From CAVRIA01 sp963721115 (lineage in GTDB: Bacteria > Desulfobacterota > Binatia > HRBIN30 > CADEER01): DNA of 64,000 bases. The translations under genes were made by a program, and so were the position numbers. Positions 26,667-38,091 of the stretch are shown in pieces (position 1 is the stretch's first letter; every line of letters begins with the position of its first letter). The stretch spans positions 496,001-560,000 of the forward strand of contig CAVRIA010000006.1 in assembly GCA_963721115.1 (NCBI GenBank), given 5' to 3'. Below the pieces are notes generated by a model. It saw only the letters and a list, made by a program, of their open reading frames with translations, was not told where the DNA came from and did no database searches.

Positions 26667-27545
26667 CTACTTGAAGCGCTTCTCCAGCTCGTAGTGCCGG
26701 TCGAGCTCGATCAGCTCGTTGAACTCGTCGAAGGACAGCAGCCGATCGAGATGCTCGCGCATGGTTCCGGAGCGGCGCAGCTGCGAGTAGACCTCCGCGA
26801 GGGCGCGGGCGCTGGCCAGAAGCCCGGCGAGCGGCGTGACGATGAGGTCGAAGCCGAGATCGTGCAGCTCCGCCGGGGTGAGAAGCGGGGTATCGCCGCC
26901 TTCCACCATGTTGGCGACCTTCGGCCCGTCGATCGCGCGGCCAATCCGCTCCAGCTCCTCCGCCGATCGGGGCGCCTCGACGAACACCGCGTCGGCGCCG
27001 AGGTCGCGAGCCGCCTGCCCGCGTGCGATCGCCTCGTCCAGGCCGGCCACCGCGCGCGCGTCCGTCCGGGCGACGAGGAACAAGTCGCATTCCGATCGCA
27101 TCTCGAGCACCGCGCGCAGCTTGCTCAGCCACTCGGCGCGCTCGACCACCTGCTTGCCGTGCATGTGCCCGCAGCGCTTGGGCCATACCTGGTCCTCGAG
27201 GAACAACCCCGCGGCGCCGGCGCTGTGGAACAGCTCCGCCGTGCGCATGACGTTCAGGGCATTGCCGTACCCGGTGTCGGCGTCGACGAGAACCGGCCGG
27301 TCGGTCAGGCGGCAGATGCGCCGCGCCGTTTCGGTCATCTCGGTCTGGGTCAGATAACCGAAGTCCGGCTCGCCGAGCAGCGTCGCGGCGACGCTGAAGC
27401 CGCCGACGAACAGGACTTCGAAGCCGGCGCGGTTCGCCAGTCGAACGGACAGCCCGTCGTAGACGCCGCCGAGGACCAGGGGGCGCTCCTCCCCCAGCAG
27501 CTCGCGGATGCGTTGCGCGGGCTTCGTGCGCTGCTTGCCGATCAT
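26667..27545 (-). CDS. Isocitrate lyase/PEP mutase superfamily protein
   Basis: 292 residues. TIM-barrel features: GGVYDGLSVRLANRAGFEVLFVGGFSVAA, the metal-binding DADTGYGN loop, and EDQVWPKRCGHMHGK, the K-[KR]-C-G-H catalytic signature of the family. LVARTDARAVAGLDEAI and VFVEAPRS follow. The intact Cys makes a C-C lyase (2-methylisocitrate lyase-like, oxaloacetate hydrolase/decarboxylase-like) more likely than a phosphonate mutase. Length fits PrpB-type lyases (about 290). The ATG at 27545 was chosen over longer readings that enter low-complexity sequence; GGAG lies about 10-13 bases upstream. No methylcitrate synthase is adjacent. Convergent with the TPR gene. Confidence 0.85.
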   Translation of the reverse strand: MIGKQRTKPAQRIRELLGEERPLVLGGVYDGLSVRLANRAGFEVLFVGGFSVAATLLGEPDFGYLTQTEMTETARRICRLTDRPVLVDADTGYGNALNVMRTAELFHSAGAAGLFLEDQVWPKRCGHMHGKQVVERAEWLSKLRAVLEMRSECDLFLVARTDARAVAGLDEAIARGQAARDLGADAVFVEAPRSAEELERIGRAIDGPKVANMVEGGDTPLLTPAELHDLGFDLIVTPLAGLLASARALAEVYSQLRRSGTMREHLDRLLSFDEFNELIELDRHYELEKRFK

Positions 27546-27582
27546 CGTTCGTCTCTCCTCGACTTGCCCACGCGGCCGCCTC

Positions 27583-28842
27583 TCAGGGCGAGAATCGCTC
27601 CCGCAGCCACGCGGCGATCTTGTCCAACGCGATGGGCGCGCCAGTTCGCTCCTGCGTGCCGATGCCAAACCCATAGTGATCTCCCGGCGCGGAGTCGAGT
27701 CGCTTGTCGGTCGCCGCCAGGGCGTCGAAGGCGGCGCGCGCGTCGGCCGGGAAGATGGCGTTGTCACCCCGGTAGTAGAGGACCAGCGAAGGCACGCCGA
27801 TCGCTCCGCCGTTGCGCTCTACCGCGGCGTTGGACGAAAGCCCCGACCACGTGCTCAGCCAGGCCCGCGGCGTCGTGACGCGGGCGAAGCCGAACTCCAT
27901 GTAGTTGGTGAGATCGGGGCGATGGGAGAAGAGCGTTCCGGCGTCTCGGTCGGACGGGTCGAGAGACAGGTCCAGGGCGCGCAGGTCCGCCTCGGTGCGA
28001 TTCACCAGCATGTAGGAGGAGAGCACGGCCGCGCGCGTCACGCGCGCCTGTTCGGGCCACGGGCGCCGCCCGAAGTCGGATTCCCGCAGGCAACGCCGCG
28101 CCTCCAGACGCCGCGCCAGATGCTCGCGCGCGATCGCGTCGATACGGGCGACGCGGGCGACCTGTGCGGCGCGATAGCGGGTCACGAACTCCTCCGAGTA
28201 GCGGCTCGACTGCGGCGGCGGACGATAGCCGTTGTCGGGGTTGAACGGGTCCAGGGAGCGGTCGGACGACAGCGGATCGCTCTCGTCGGTCACCGACGGG
28301 TCGATCATCTGCGTGAGAATGCGCCCCTCCCCCAGGTGCGCGGCGAGCAGGACCAGAGCGTCGGCGGGCGGCAGGTCGGCGCTGCTCAGGCCCAGCGCGT
28401 CGCCGGCCGGCGTGTGCGTCAGCCGGTCGGGCGGCGGAGTCGACGCCTGCGCCTGGTAGAAGCAGTAGAGCGAGCCTCCACCGCTGTTCCCGATCAACAC
28501 GATGTGGCGGAAGCCGCGCTGCCGCAAGAATCGCATTCCGGCCGCGACGTCGAGAAGCAGGTCCTCGTGCACGCACCGCGCGTCGTTGTTGAGAAAGCGG
28601 CTGTTCTGTCCAAACGCCGCATAGCCGGCCTCGAGGAGGGCCGGAATCGCGTAGTGCCGGCTCATGTCGGCCTGCGGATGCATGAAGCAGGCGACCGTCT
28701 GGTGCGATCCCGTCGTATACAGGATACCGCTGCTCGAGCCCCCGTCCTCGGCCTCCAGCCCCACCGGCTCCTGCCGGACCCTCGGGTCGATGGCCGGGAA
28801 GGAGACGCATTTGAACGGGTTGTCGTAGCGCCCGAGCCGCAC
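27583..28842 (-). CDS. Alpha/beta hydrolase superfamily protein
   Basis: 419 residues from a GTG at 28842, chosen for AGAGG five bases upstream and because longer readings overlap the GDT1 gene. Nucleophile elbow IGNSGGGS in the first half, acid in LVLYYRGDNAIFPAD and catalytic His in GDHYGFG near the C-terminus. Between them (about 190-330) is a long helical insert with Asp/Arg-rich loops acting as a lid. It has the size and style of uncharacterised carboxylesterase/peptidase-like hydrolases; the substrate is unknown. No signal peptide. It is downstream of the GDT1 gene on the same strand, with 14 bases between, suggesting co-transcription. Confidence 0.78.
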   Translation of the reverse strand: MRLGRYDNPFKCVSFPAIDPRVRQEPVGLEAEDGGSSSGILYTTGSHQTVACFMHPQADMSRHYAIPALLEAGYAAFGQNSRFLNNDARCVHEDLLLDVAAGMRFLRQRGFRHIVLIGNSGGGSLYCFYQAQASTPPPDRLTHTPAGDALGLSSADLPPADALVLLAAHLGEGRILTQMIDPSVTDESDPLSSDRSLDPFNPDNGYRPPPQSSRYSEEFVTRYRAAQVARVARIDAIAREHLARRLEARRCLRESDFGRRPWPEQARVTRAAVLSSYMLVNRTEADLRALDLSLDPSDRDAGTLFSHRPDLTNYMEFGFARVTTPRAWLSTWSGLSSNAAVERNGGAIGVPSLVLYYRGDNAIFPADARAAFDALAATDKRLDSAPGDHYGFGIGTQERTGAPIALDKIAAWLRERFSP

Positions 28843-28856
28843 GCCGGCCTCTCTGC

Positions 28857-29129
28857 TCAGATCCAGTCGAGCAGCATCGCGGTGCCGACGACCAGGAAGG
28901 CCACGGCGCCGAGCTTGCGCACGAGGTCGAGAGGAATGACCTGCGACAGCGCCGAGCCGGCGACGACGCCGAGGGCGTTGATGGCCAGCAGGGCCGCGCT
29001 GGTGCCGAGCAGGACGCTCCAGGGGCGTCCGCTCGAGGCGGTCAGGGTGACCGTCGCCAGTTGCGTTTTGTCGCCCAGCTCGGCGAGAAAAATCATTCCG
29101 AAGGCGGAGCCGATCAGCTTCCAATCCAT
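28857..29129 (-). CDS. GDT1/TMEM165 family transporter, single-repeat form
   Basis: 90 residues: exactly one of the two repeats found in full-length UPF0016 proteins. The signature ELGDKTQLAT lies in the first helix (residues 17-26), which is the cation-binding motif E-x-G-D-[KR]-[TS]. Three hydrophobic segments: LIGSAFGMIFLAELGDKT, VLLGTSAALLAINALGVVAGSAL and LVRKLGAVAFLVVGTAMLLDWI. Half-size bacterial proteins function as dimers or with a second half, exporting Mn2+ or exchanging Ca2+/Mn2+ for H+. No second half is adjacent. No riboswitch-like leader was recognised in the 52 bases upstream. Confidence 0.88.
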   Translation of the reverse strand: MDWKLIGSAFGMIFLAELGDKTQLATVTLTASSGRPWSVLLGTSAALLAINALGVVAGSALSQVIPLDLVRKLGAVAFLVVGTAMLLDWI

Positions 29130-29181
29130 GCGTTCGTTTCCCCTCGTCGATCGGCGGGGGTAGCCGCCGGATCCGTGCCCG

Positions 29182-30528
29182 TCAGGCCTTCACCCGTTCG
29201 ACGCATTCCTTGAAGATACGGTGCCAGTTGGCGACCGTGCCGAGCTGTTTCAGGTACGAATCGAGGCCGATGAGGGCACGACCCAGAAAAACGCGATGGC
29301 CGGGCGCGTTGAAGATCCGGTGCTCGAACCCGATCTGGGCGATCTTCATGCCCCGCTCGATCGAATCGTAGTCGCGCGGGTCGTACTTGCGGTCGGTGAG
29401 GACCGGCTCGAAGACGACTTCCATGATCTCGAGCATGGGGGCTGGGTCGTCTCCCTTGTTCATGAAGCCGAGGCGGATGAAACATCGGGCCATGGCGCGC
29501 TCGTCGTGCCGCAGGATGGCAGCGGCGAGGCCGTGATAGGCCTTGCGGATGTCCTCCGGGAAGATGCGGATACTGCCGAAATCGAGGATCGTCAGCTTCG
29601 GGTGATACGTGATCAGGTAGTTGCCGGGATGCGGGTCGGTGTGCAGGACGCCGAACTCGAACACCTGGCGCCACAGGACGCGGAAGTACTTGATCGCCAC
29701 CCAGTCCTTGAGGGATTGATCGACCCCGGGCTTGAGAATGTCCGCGAAGGGATATCCCTCGAGTCGGCTCATGGTCAGCACGCGGCGCGAGGAAACGTCC
29801 GGGTAGACCTGTGGGATGACCACCTCCGGGTCGTCGCGGAACATCTTCTGGAAGAGCGCGATGTTCTTCGCCTCGTTGATGTAGTCGAGCTCCTCGTGCA
29901 GCCGTTCCTCGAGCTCCTGATAGACCTCGCTCTGGTCGATGCGCTGGCGCATCACGTCGCGTCCGATCCGCGTGAAGGTCTGGAGTAGTGCCTTGATGTT
30001 GCGCAGGTCCTGTTGGACGGTCTCGTCGACACCGGGGTACTGCACCTTCACCACCACTTCCTCGCCCGAGCGAAGGACGGCCCCGTGCACCTGCCCGAGC
30101 GAAGCGGCCGCGAATGCCTCCTCATCGAATCGTGCGAAGATCTTCTCCGGGTAGGCGCCGAGCTCCTTCTTCACTTGCTCGCGGATCTCCGCATAGTCCA
30201 TCGGCGGAACTTGCGACTGCACGACCGAGAGGACCTTGAGAGCCTCGGCGGGAAGAATGTCGTCCCGCATCGAGAGCATCTGCACGAGCTTCATGAAGGC
30301 GCCCTTGAGCTCCTTGGAGCTCTCGACGATGCGCATGGCATTGCGGATATGGGCGTCGAGCAGCGACTGCTTGCGGCCGTCCTCGTTGCGGAACGGCCGG
30401 CTCAGCGCCTGCCATACGTAGCTCGATCCGACCGAGGTGGCGAGCTCTCCCACCTTCAGAACGCGCCGCGTGCGCCCGCGGGTCAGGCGGTTGGGCTTCT
30501 TCTTGCCCGGGGTCGCGCGCGAGGCCAT
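29182..30528 (-). CDS. UbiB/ABC1/ADCK family atypical kinase
   Basis: 448 residues. Family landmarks: the Ala-rich nucleotide loop AFAAASLGQVHGAVL, VVKVQYPGV with the ATP-binding Lys, the catalytic HTDPHPGNYL, and metal-binding ILDFGSIR. The N-terminal KxGQ motif that normally inserts into the active site reads KLVQML, so its Gly is replaced by Val. UbiB proteins act in ubiquinone and lipid biology as ATPases, with a C-terminal helix often anchoring them; no clear C-terminal membrane helix is seen here. The first 25 residues are basic. No ubiquinone genes are nearby. Start ATG at 30528. Confidence 0.88.
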   Translation of the reverse strand: MASRATPGKKKPNRLTRGRTRRVLKVGELATSVGSSYVWQALSRPFRNEDGRKQSLLDAHIRNAMRIVESSKELKGAFMKLVQMLSMRDDILPAEALKVLSVVQSQVPPMDYAEIREQVKKELGAYPEKIFARFDEEAFAAASLGQVHGAVLRSGEEVVVKVQYPGVDETVQQDLRNIKALLQTFTRIGRDVMRQRIDQSEVYQELEERLHEELDYINEAKNIALFQKMFRDDPEVVIPQVYPDVSSRRVLTMSRLEGYPFADILKPGVDQSLKDWVAIKYFRVLWRQVFEFGVLHTDPHPGNYLITYHPKLTILDFGSIRIFPEDIRKAYHGLAAAILRHDERAMARCFIRLGFMNKGDDPAPMLEIMEVVFEPVLTDRKYDPRDYDSIERGMKIAQIGFEHRIFNAPGHRVFLGRALIGLDSYLKQLGTVANWHRIFKECVERVKA

Positions 30529-30576
30529 CGCTCGATCCTACACCGATGCGCGGGGGCGGAACAGCTATTGCGACCT

Positions 30577-31331
<755 letters not shown>

Positions 31332-31335
<4 letters not shown>

Positions 31336-32324
31336 GCCACCGTTCCCTTCGCGAAGTGATCGAAGCCCTCCGAGGCCACCAGTGGACGGCCGCGCTCGTC
31401 GAAAATTCGGATGCCGGCGCCGGGCGCGGTGCAGCGGCCGATCCGCGTGAGCGGGCAGCCCAGTCGCGGTTGCAGCCGTTCGACGCGTTGCCAGTTGCGC
31501 TCTGGGACGGCACAGAGCAGCTCGTAGTCCTCCCCCCCGTTGAGCGCAAGCACCGGCTGCCGGCGACGCACGCGGCGCGAGATGGGAAGTCGCGCCGCTT
31601 CGATGTTTGCTCCGACGCGACTGGCGGCGCACAGATGCGTGAGGTCCTGCAACAGGCCATCGCTGATGTCGATGGCCGCCGATACCAGGCGATGGCGCGC
31701 GAGGAGCTCGCCGGCGCGCAGCCGCGGCTGCGGCTCGCGAAAGCGCCTCAGCGGCACTCGGGCGGCGCGTTCGCCGCGGTCTAGCATGAGCAGACCGAGT
31801 GCCGCCTCGCCGAGTGTTCCGGTGACGCAGAGCAGGTCGCCCGGGCGGGCACCGCACCGGCGCAGGGGCCGCATCGGTGCCTCGCCCAGGAGGGTGACCG
31901 AGATCGAGAGCTGTTCCGCGCGAGCGAGATTGCCGCCGACGAGAACCGCGCCAGTCTCCGATGCCGCCGTCGCAAGCCCGCGGTGAATCGCCGCCAACGC
32001 GGCGCTCGGGAAGTTCTCCGGTGCCGCGGTGCTGACGACACAGAACCGCGGCCGACCGCCCATTGCCGCGATATCGCTGGCGTTCACCAGGTACGCTTTG
32101 CGGCCGATCTGGCGCGGGCTCATCCAGGCGCGGCGGTAGTGCACATCCTCGATCAGGGCATCGGTGGTGATCAGCAACGACTTCGTACCGACACGCACCA
32201 CGGCACAATCGTCGCCCGGGCCGACGATGACCCCGCGCCCCGACTTCAAGGAGGGCAGCAGCCGGTCGAGGAAGCCGAACTCGCCGACCTCGGAGATCGT
32301 CACCGGTCTCTTGCTTCCGTGCAT
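31332..32324 (-). CDS. thiL: Thiamine-monophosphate kinase
   Basis: 330 residues, a normal ThiL length. GEFGFLDRLL start, GPGDDCAVV (ATP/Mg-binding Asp pair), LLITTDALIEDVHYRRAWMSPRQIGRKAYLVNASDIAAMGG-type block (key piece: VNASDIAAMGG), GGNLARAEQLSISVTLLG, AAIDISDGLLQDL and NGGEDYELL are all in the expected order. Phosphorylates thiamine phosphate to the active cofactor thiamine diphosphate. The gene overlaps larB by four bases; pairing of a vitamin-B1 kinase with a nickel-cofactor enzyme probably reflects operon packing. Start ATG at 32324. Confidence 0.93.
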
Positions 32325-32368
32325 GCCGCCGAAGCTAGCACGGATGAGGTGTCGATCGCCCGCCCCAG

Positions 32369-34096
32369 CTAATCGAGCGGGGAAGCCGGGGCGGCAACCT
32401 CCGGCGCCGACGTGGCGGCGCCGGCCCGCGGAGCCACATACGGGATCTCGGTGATCGTTCCGGCGTCCAGTCGCAGCAGAAAGAGCTCGCGGTGCGCGCC
32501 GTCGGGCTCGACGGTGATCGTCCCCGATGCTCCTTCGATTCTTCCCAGCTGATGCAGGGCGGGGATGACCTGGGTACGGCTGCGAGCTCCGGAGCCGAGG
32601 GTGCTTCGAATCAGCATCGCGGCGTCGTAGGCCTGAGCTTCCAGGATGTCGGGAGTCGATTGATACGCCTGCTGGTACGCATTCACGAATCGGCGGGTGG
32701 CAGGTCTCTGGCTGCGAGCGAAAAAGCCGTCGATGAAAACGGCACCGTCCAGTTCTCTCGGCGCCTCGGCGAGCTCGTTCGGGGCGTGCCAGCCGTTGCT
32801 GCCGAGAAGTACCAGGCCCGGGTCGGCCTGGCGCAGTCGAGCGCCGAGGGCGATGGCCGTCGACGCGAAGTCCGGGACGAAGACCGCCTGCAGTCCGTCC
32901 CGTTCGACCCAGCGCTCGACGCTGAGCGCCTCGACCGAGAACTCCGTGGCGTGTGGTTCGTAGATCAGCGAACCGACGACTTGGCCGCCGCGCTGCTCGA
33001 CCTCATCGCGAAACGCCTGTGCGAGTGCCGATCCGTAGCTGTCGCGCGGGGAGATGACGGCGAAGCGCCGCAGACCCCGAACGTCGACCGCGTAATCCGC
33101 CAGTTGCACTGCTTGCCTGCGGTACGTCATGGCCGGTTGGATCACGTAGCCACCGGTGATGCCGCTGCGCTGGGACAGCACGATCATCGGGAGCTCGGCC
33201 CGCTCTGCGCGGGGGGCCACGGCCTCGGCGACTTTGCTGCGCAGCGGGCCGATGACGGCGATCACGTTGGGATCGGCGATCAATCGGTCCAGGGCGTCGC
33301 GCGCCACACTGATCTTGCCCTGTGTGTCGCGGATGACGAGTTCGGTCGAGTCGCCGGCGAAGGCGAGGCGGATGGCCTCCAGCGACCTCTGGCCGTAGAC
33401 ATCGAGCGGGCCACTCTGCGGTAGCAGAACTCCGACACGGGGCTGCACGATCGCTTGGCCGTCCGTCGGTGGCGCCGGGGGCGCCGCGGCACCTGGCGTC
33501 GCGCCGGAGGGACGCGGCGTGGGCGGAGCGGGAAGCGTGGCGCCCCGCAGGCGTGCATCGACGAGGCTGCGAAACTCGTTCGTGCTGAGCAGAGGGCGTG
33601 TCCTCGTCAGGGCCGCCTCGTCCATGTGCGACAGCGCCGCGCTGATGCGCTGGTGCAGGGCTCGCTTGTCCTCGCCCCTGGCGGTCTTCCAGGCGAACTC
33701 CCACCAGCGCACCGCGCTGACGATGTTTCCGCGCGCCTCCTCGTCGTCTCCCCGCAGCTCGTAGACCTCGGACCACTGCTTCTCCGGGAAGCGGCGCTCC
33801 ATCTCGTCCAGTACGGCGAGCGAATCGTCGTATCGCCCGCGGCGAAACTCGGCGAGGGCCATGCGGTAGTACGCGCGCGGCACCAGATCCTTCGCCTCTC
33901 CGCTGCGCAGGAAGATCTGGTAGTTGTGGACCGCGCGCTCGAAGTCGCCGAGGCGGAAGGCGTCCTCGGCTTGGCGGTACGCAAGAGGTTGATCCTCGGG
34001 CGGGGTGACCCGGGCGCTGCAGGCGGCGAAAAAGACGAGCGCCGCGAGGACCAGGCCACGACCTGCGCCGCTTCGGCGGGGGGGCGAGTTCGTCAT
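32369..34096 (-). CDS. LpoA-like lipoprotein: TPR plus periplasmic-binding-protein domain
   Basis: 575 residues. Lipoprotein signal: RRSGAGRGLVLAALVFFAAC with the lipidated Cys at 26. Residues about 35-180 are TPR-like helices (AEDAFRLGDFERAVHNYQIFL, RMALAEFRRGRYDDSLAVLDEM), then a Pro/Ala linker. Residues about 220-545 are a type-1 periplasmic binding fold like amino-acid-binding proteins (RVGVLLPQSGPLDVYGQRSLEAIRLAF, DPNVIAVIGPLRSKVAEAV, DIL-EAQAYDAAMLI). This TPR plus Peripla_BP_6 order is that of LpoA, the outer-membrane activator of PBP1A. No ABC transporter subunits lie beside it, so an envelope-assembly role is more likely than nutrient import. Confidence 0.8.
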   Translation of the reverse strand: MTNSPPRRSGAGRGLVLAALVFFAACSARVTPPEDQPLAYRQAEDAFRLGDFERAVHNYQIFLRSGEAKDLVPRAYYRMALAEFRRGRYDDSLAVLDEMERRFPEKQWSEVYELRGDDEEARGNIVSAVRWWEFAWKTARGEDKRALHQRISAALSHMDEAALTRTRPLLSTNEFRSLVDARLRGATLPAPPTPRPSGATPGAAAPPAPPTDGQAIVQPRVGVLLPQSGPLDVYGQRSLEAIRLAFAGDSTELVIRDTQGKISVARDALDRLIADPNVIAVIGPLRSKVAEAVAPRAERAELPMIVLSQRSGITGGYVIQPAMTYRRQAVQLADYAVDVRGLRRFAVISPRDSYGSALAQAFRDEVEQRGGQVVGSLIYEPHATEFSVEALSVERWVERDGLQAVFVPDFASTAIALGARLRQADPGLVLLGSNGWHAPNELAEAPRELDGAVFIDGFFARSQRPATRRFVNAYQQAYQSTPDILEAQAYDAAMLIRSTLGSGARSRTQVIPALHQLGRIEGASGTITVEPDGAHRELFLLRLDAGTITEIPYVAPRAGAATSAPEVAAPASPLD

Positions 34097-34146
34097 CGGG
34101 CACGCATCTTATCGGGAGTCGCGTCTCGGCGCAGCAGAGATCTTCG

Positions 34147-35259
34147 CTAGCCGAACATTTCCTTTACTTTGTCGAGAAATCCCTTCGACAGCGGATGGAC
34201 CTCCTCGCCGCTGATGCGGGCGAACTCCTCGAGCAGCTCGCGTTGCTTGGCACTCAGCTTCTTGGGCGTCTCGATCACCACCCGGACCAGGGCGTCGCCG
34301 TGCCCGTATCCCCGAACGTCCGGTACGCCCCTTCCCTTGAGGCGAAAAACGCTGCCCGACTGGGTGCCCGCAGGCACCTTCATGTTCAACTTTCCGTGCA
34401 GGGTGGGTACGTCGATCTCGGCGCCGAGGGTGGCCTGCGGAAAGCCGATGGGGACCTCGCAGAGAACGTCGTTTCCCTGGCGGGTGAAAAGGGGGTGCTC
34501 CCGGACGTGGACGACGACGTAGAGGTCGCCGGCCGGCCCGCCATTGTCTCCTGCCTCGCCTTCACCGCGCAACTTCAGACGTGAACCCGTATCGACTCCC
34601 GCCGGAATGCGGACGTTCAGGGTCTGCTGGGTGCGAACGGCGCCGCCGCCCCGACAGCTCGGACACGGGTCGCGAAGGACGGTTCCCTGCCCCTGACACT
34701 GGCCGCAGGTCTTCGCGATGCTGAACAGTCCCTGTTGGTAGCGCAGTTGGCCGGTGCCCCGGCAGGCGCCGCAGGTCTCGCGCGGCGCGCCGTTTTTGGT
34801 GCCCAAGCCCTTGCAGTCGGCGCAGCGGCTGAGGCGGGGAACCTTGACGTTCTTTTCGACGCCGAAGGCTGCCTCCTCGAAGGTGACCTCCATGTCGTAA
34901 CGCAGATCCTCGCCGCGCCGGGAGCGCGAGCGGCCGCGCCGGCCGGTGCCGAAGAAGTCCCCGAAGATGTCGCTGAAGATGTCCTCGAAGCCGGCGCCCG
35001 AGAAGTCGAAGCCTCCGAAGCCGGCGCCTTGCTCGAAGGCGGCGTGTCCGAACCGATCGTACTGAGCGCGCCGCTCCGGATCACTCAGCACCTGGTACGC
35101 TTCGGACGCCTCCTTGAATCGCTCCTCCGAGGCCTTGTCACCGGGATTGCGGTCCGGGTGGTGCTTGAGTGCGAGCTTGCGGTATGCCTTCTTGATCTCG
35201 TCGACGCTGGCCCCCGAACCGACGCCGAGAACCTCGTAGTAGTCTCTTTTGGTTGGCAC
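34147..35259 (-). CDS. dnaJ: DnaJ, Hsp40 co-chaperone
   Basis: 370 residues with GTG start. J domain DYYEVLGV with the essential HPD in LKHHPDRNPGDK; a Gly/Phe-rich linker (FGGFDFSGAGFEDIFSDIFG); four zinc-binding CxxCxGxG repeats (CADCKGLG, CGACRGTG, CGQCQGQG, CPSCRGGG) and the C-terminal substrate-binding domains. Stimulates DnaK ATPase and delivers clients. It is separated from dnaK by 105 bases that include a terminator-like hairpin, so its expression may be lower than or uncoupled from grpE-dnaK. Confidence 0.97.
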   Translation of the reverse strand: MPTKRDYYEVLGVGSGASVDEIKKAYRKLALKHHPDRNPGDKASEERFKEASEAYQVLSDPERRAQYDRFGHAAFEQGAGFGGFDFSGAGFEDIFSDIFGDFFGTGRRGRSRSRRGEDLRYDMEVTFEEAAFGVEKNVKVPRLSRCADCKGLGTKNGAPRETCGACRGTGQLRYQQGLFSIAKTCGQCQGQGTVLRDPCPSCRGGGAVRTQQTLNVRIPAGVDTGSRLKLRGEGEAGDNGGPAGDLYVVVHVREHPLFTRQGNDVLCEVPIGFPQATLGAEIDVPTLHGKLNMKVPAGTQSGSVFRLKGRGVPDVRGYGHGDALVRVVIETPKKLSAKQRELLEEFARISGEEVHPLSKGFLDKVKEMFG

Positions 35260-35280
35260 GCGAACTCCGGGGCGAAGAAT

Positions 35281-35314
35281 ACAAAAGCCCTCCTCCTCAG
35301 TCGAGGAAAGGGCT
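35281..35314 (-). terminator. Terminator-like hairpin between dnaK and dnaJ
   Basis: On the minus strand AGCCCTTTCCTC, GACT, GAGGAGGAGGGCT forms a stem of about 11 pairs with a small internal mismatch, followed by TTTTGT. It ends the dnaK transcript about 50 bases beyond its stop codon and stands before dnaJ, so it probably acts as a partial terminator setting the dnaK to dnaJ ratio. Confidence 0.65.
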
Positions 35315-35364
35315 CTTGTCGGACACGCTCAGCCAGGCCTCGAAGGCTCGGACGGTCGAGAGGT

Positions 35365-37296
<1,932 letters not shown>

Positions 37297-37359
37297 TTGT
37301 AATCGTCTCCTTGCGCCGAAACGCGATTTCGGTCGCCCACACCGGCGCTCAATCGGGAG

Positions 37360-37965
37360 TTAATCATCGTCCCCCTCCTTTTCAACCGCGGGTCTGGTCG
37401 AAACACTGACCTGTGCGGGGCGCAGCAGGCGGTCGTGCAGGCAGTACCCGGGAAGGAACTGTTGGACGACGCGGTTCGGCTCCATTTCGGCGTGGGGGAC
37501 CTGGGCGACGGCTTCGTGTCGGGCAGGATCGAACACCGCTCCGCCGGCCTCCATACGCCTCACTCCGTGTCGCTCCAGGATGTCGAGGGCGTGCTTCAAC
37601 ACCAAGTGGACGCCCTCGACAAGGGGCCGGCCGTCGCCTCCGCTCCCGGCATGCTCGACGGCGCGCTCCAGGTTGTCGATGACAGGGATCAGATCGCGGA
37701 CCAGCGCCTCGGTCGAGAAGCGGAGAGCCTCGGCCTTGTCGCGTTGCGCGCGCTTCTTGAAGTTCTCCAGCTCGGCGCGCTCGCGCACGTAGCGATCGTA
37801 GCTCTCGGCGGCTTCCGCCGTCTTGACGGCGAGCTGCTCTCTCAGCTCCTCGATCTCGTCCTGGGGCGCAACTTCGTCCGTTCGCCCGGATCCCTTCTCG
37901 CTCAAGGCCTGGACGTCCACTGGCGCCTCGCCAGCCGGCGCCCTTTTTTCGCTGTCGGCAGTCAT
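37360..37965 (-). CDS. grpE: GrpE, DnaK nucleotide-exchange factor
   Basis: 201 residues. Long N-terminal acidic helix (EIEELREQLAVKTAEAAESYDRYVRERAELENFKKRAQRD in part: RAELENFKKRAQRDK), the four-helix region DLIPVIDNLERAVEHA, and the C-terminal beta domain AVFDPARHEAVAQVPHAEMEPNRVVQQFLPGYCLHDRLLRPAQV-type block (key motif FDPARHEAV). Releases ADP from DnaK. First gene of the heat-shock unit; no hrcA is adjacent, unlike many related operons. It is transcribed divergently from recO, from a promoter at 38034-38062. Confidence 0.96.
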   Translation of the reverse strand: MTADSEKRAPAGEAPVDVQALSEKGSGRTDEVAPQDEIEELREQLAVKTAEAAESYDRYVRERAELENFKKRAQRDKAEALRFSTEALVRDLIPVIDNLERAVEHAGSGGDGRPLVEGVHLVLKHALDILERHGVRRMEAGGAVFDPARHEAVAQVPHAEMEPNRVVQQFLPGYCLHDRLLRPAQVSVSTRPAVEKEGDDD

Positions 37966-38033
37966 TGGTGGGTGTCCCCGGAACTTCGGGCCGCGGTGGC
38001 CGGAGCCAGATGCCGAAATTCGGAAGCATGCGG

Positions 38034-38062
38034 AAGCTAATGACAGGGTACTCCCTTGTCAA
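38034..38062 (-). promoter_or_regulatory. grpE-dnaK promoter with overlapping near-palindrome
   Basis: Minus strand: TTGACA (38062-38057), 17 bases, TAGCTT (38039-38034), about 70 bases before the grpE ATG. Between -35 and -10 lies TGACAAGGG, AGTA, CCCTGTCA, an inverted repeat with one bulged A, placed where a repressor would block polymerase. It is not CIRCE (no TTAGCACTC half-site) and no sigma-32-like CTTGAA/CCCCAT pair was seen. Confidence 0.6.
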
Positions 38063-38091
38063 CCTGACATGCCGATGGTAGCTGCGGTCTC

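Noticed and set aside
37316..37332. Inverted repeat CCGAAA/TTTCGG between grpE and dnaK as a terminator
   Set aside because: Six-pair stem without T-run inside an evident operon; at most a minor processing site.
38034..38062. CIRCE or sigma-32 element for grpE-dnaK
   Set aside because: No TTAGCACTC/GAGTGCTAA halves and no CTTGAA with CCCCAT-type -10; the palindrome present is different.
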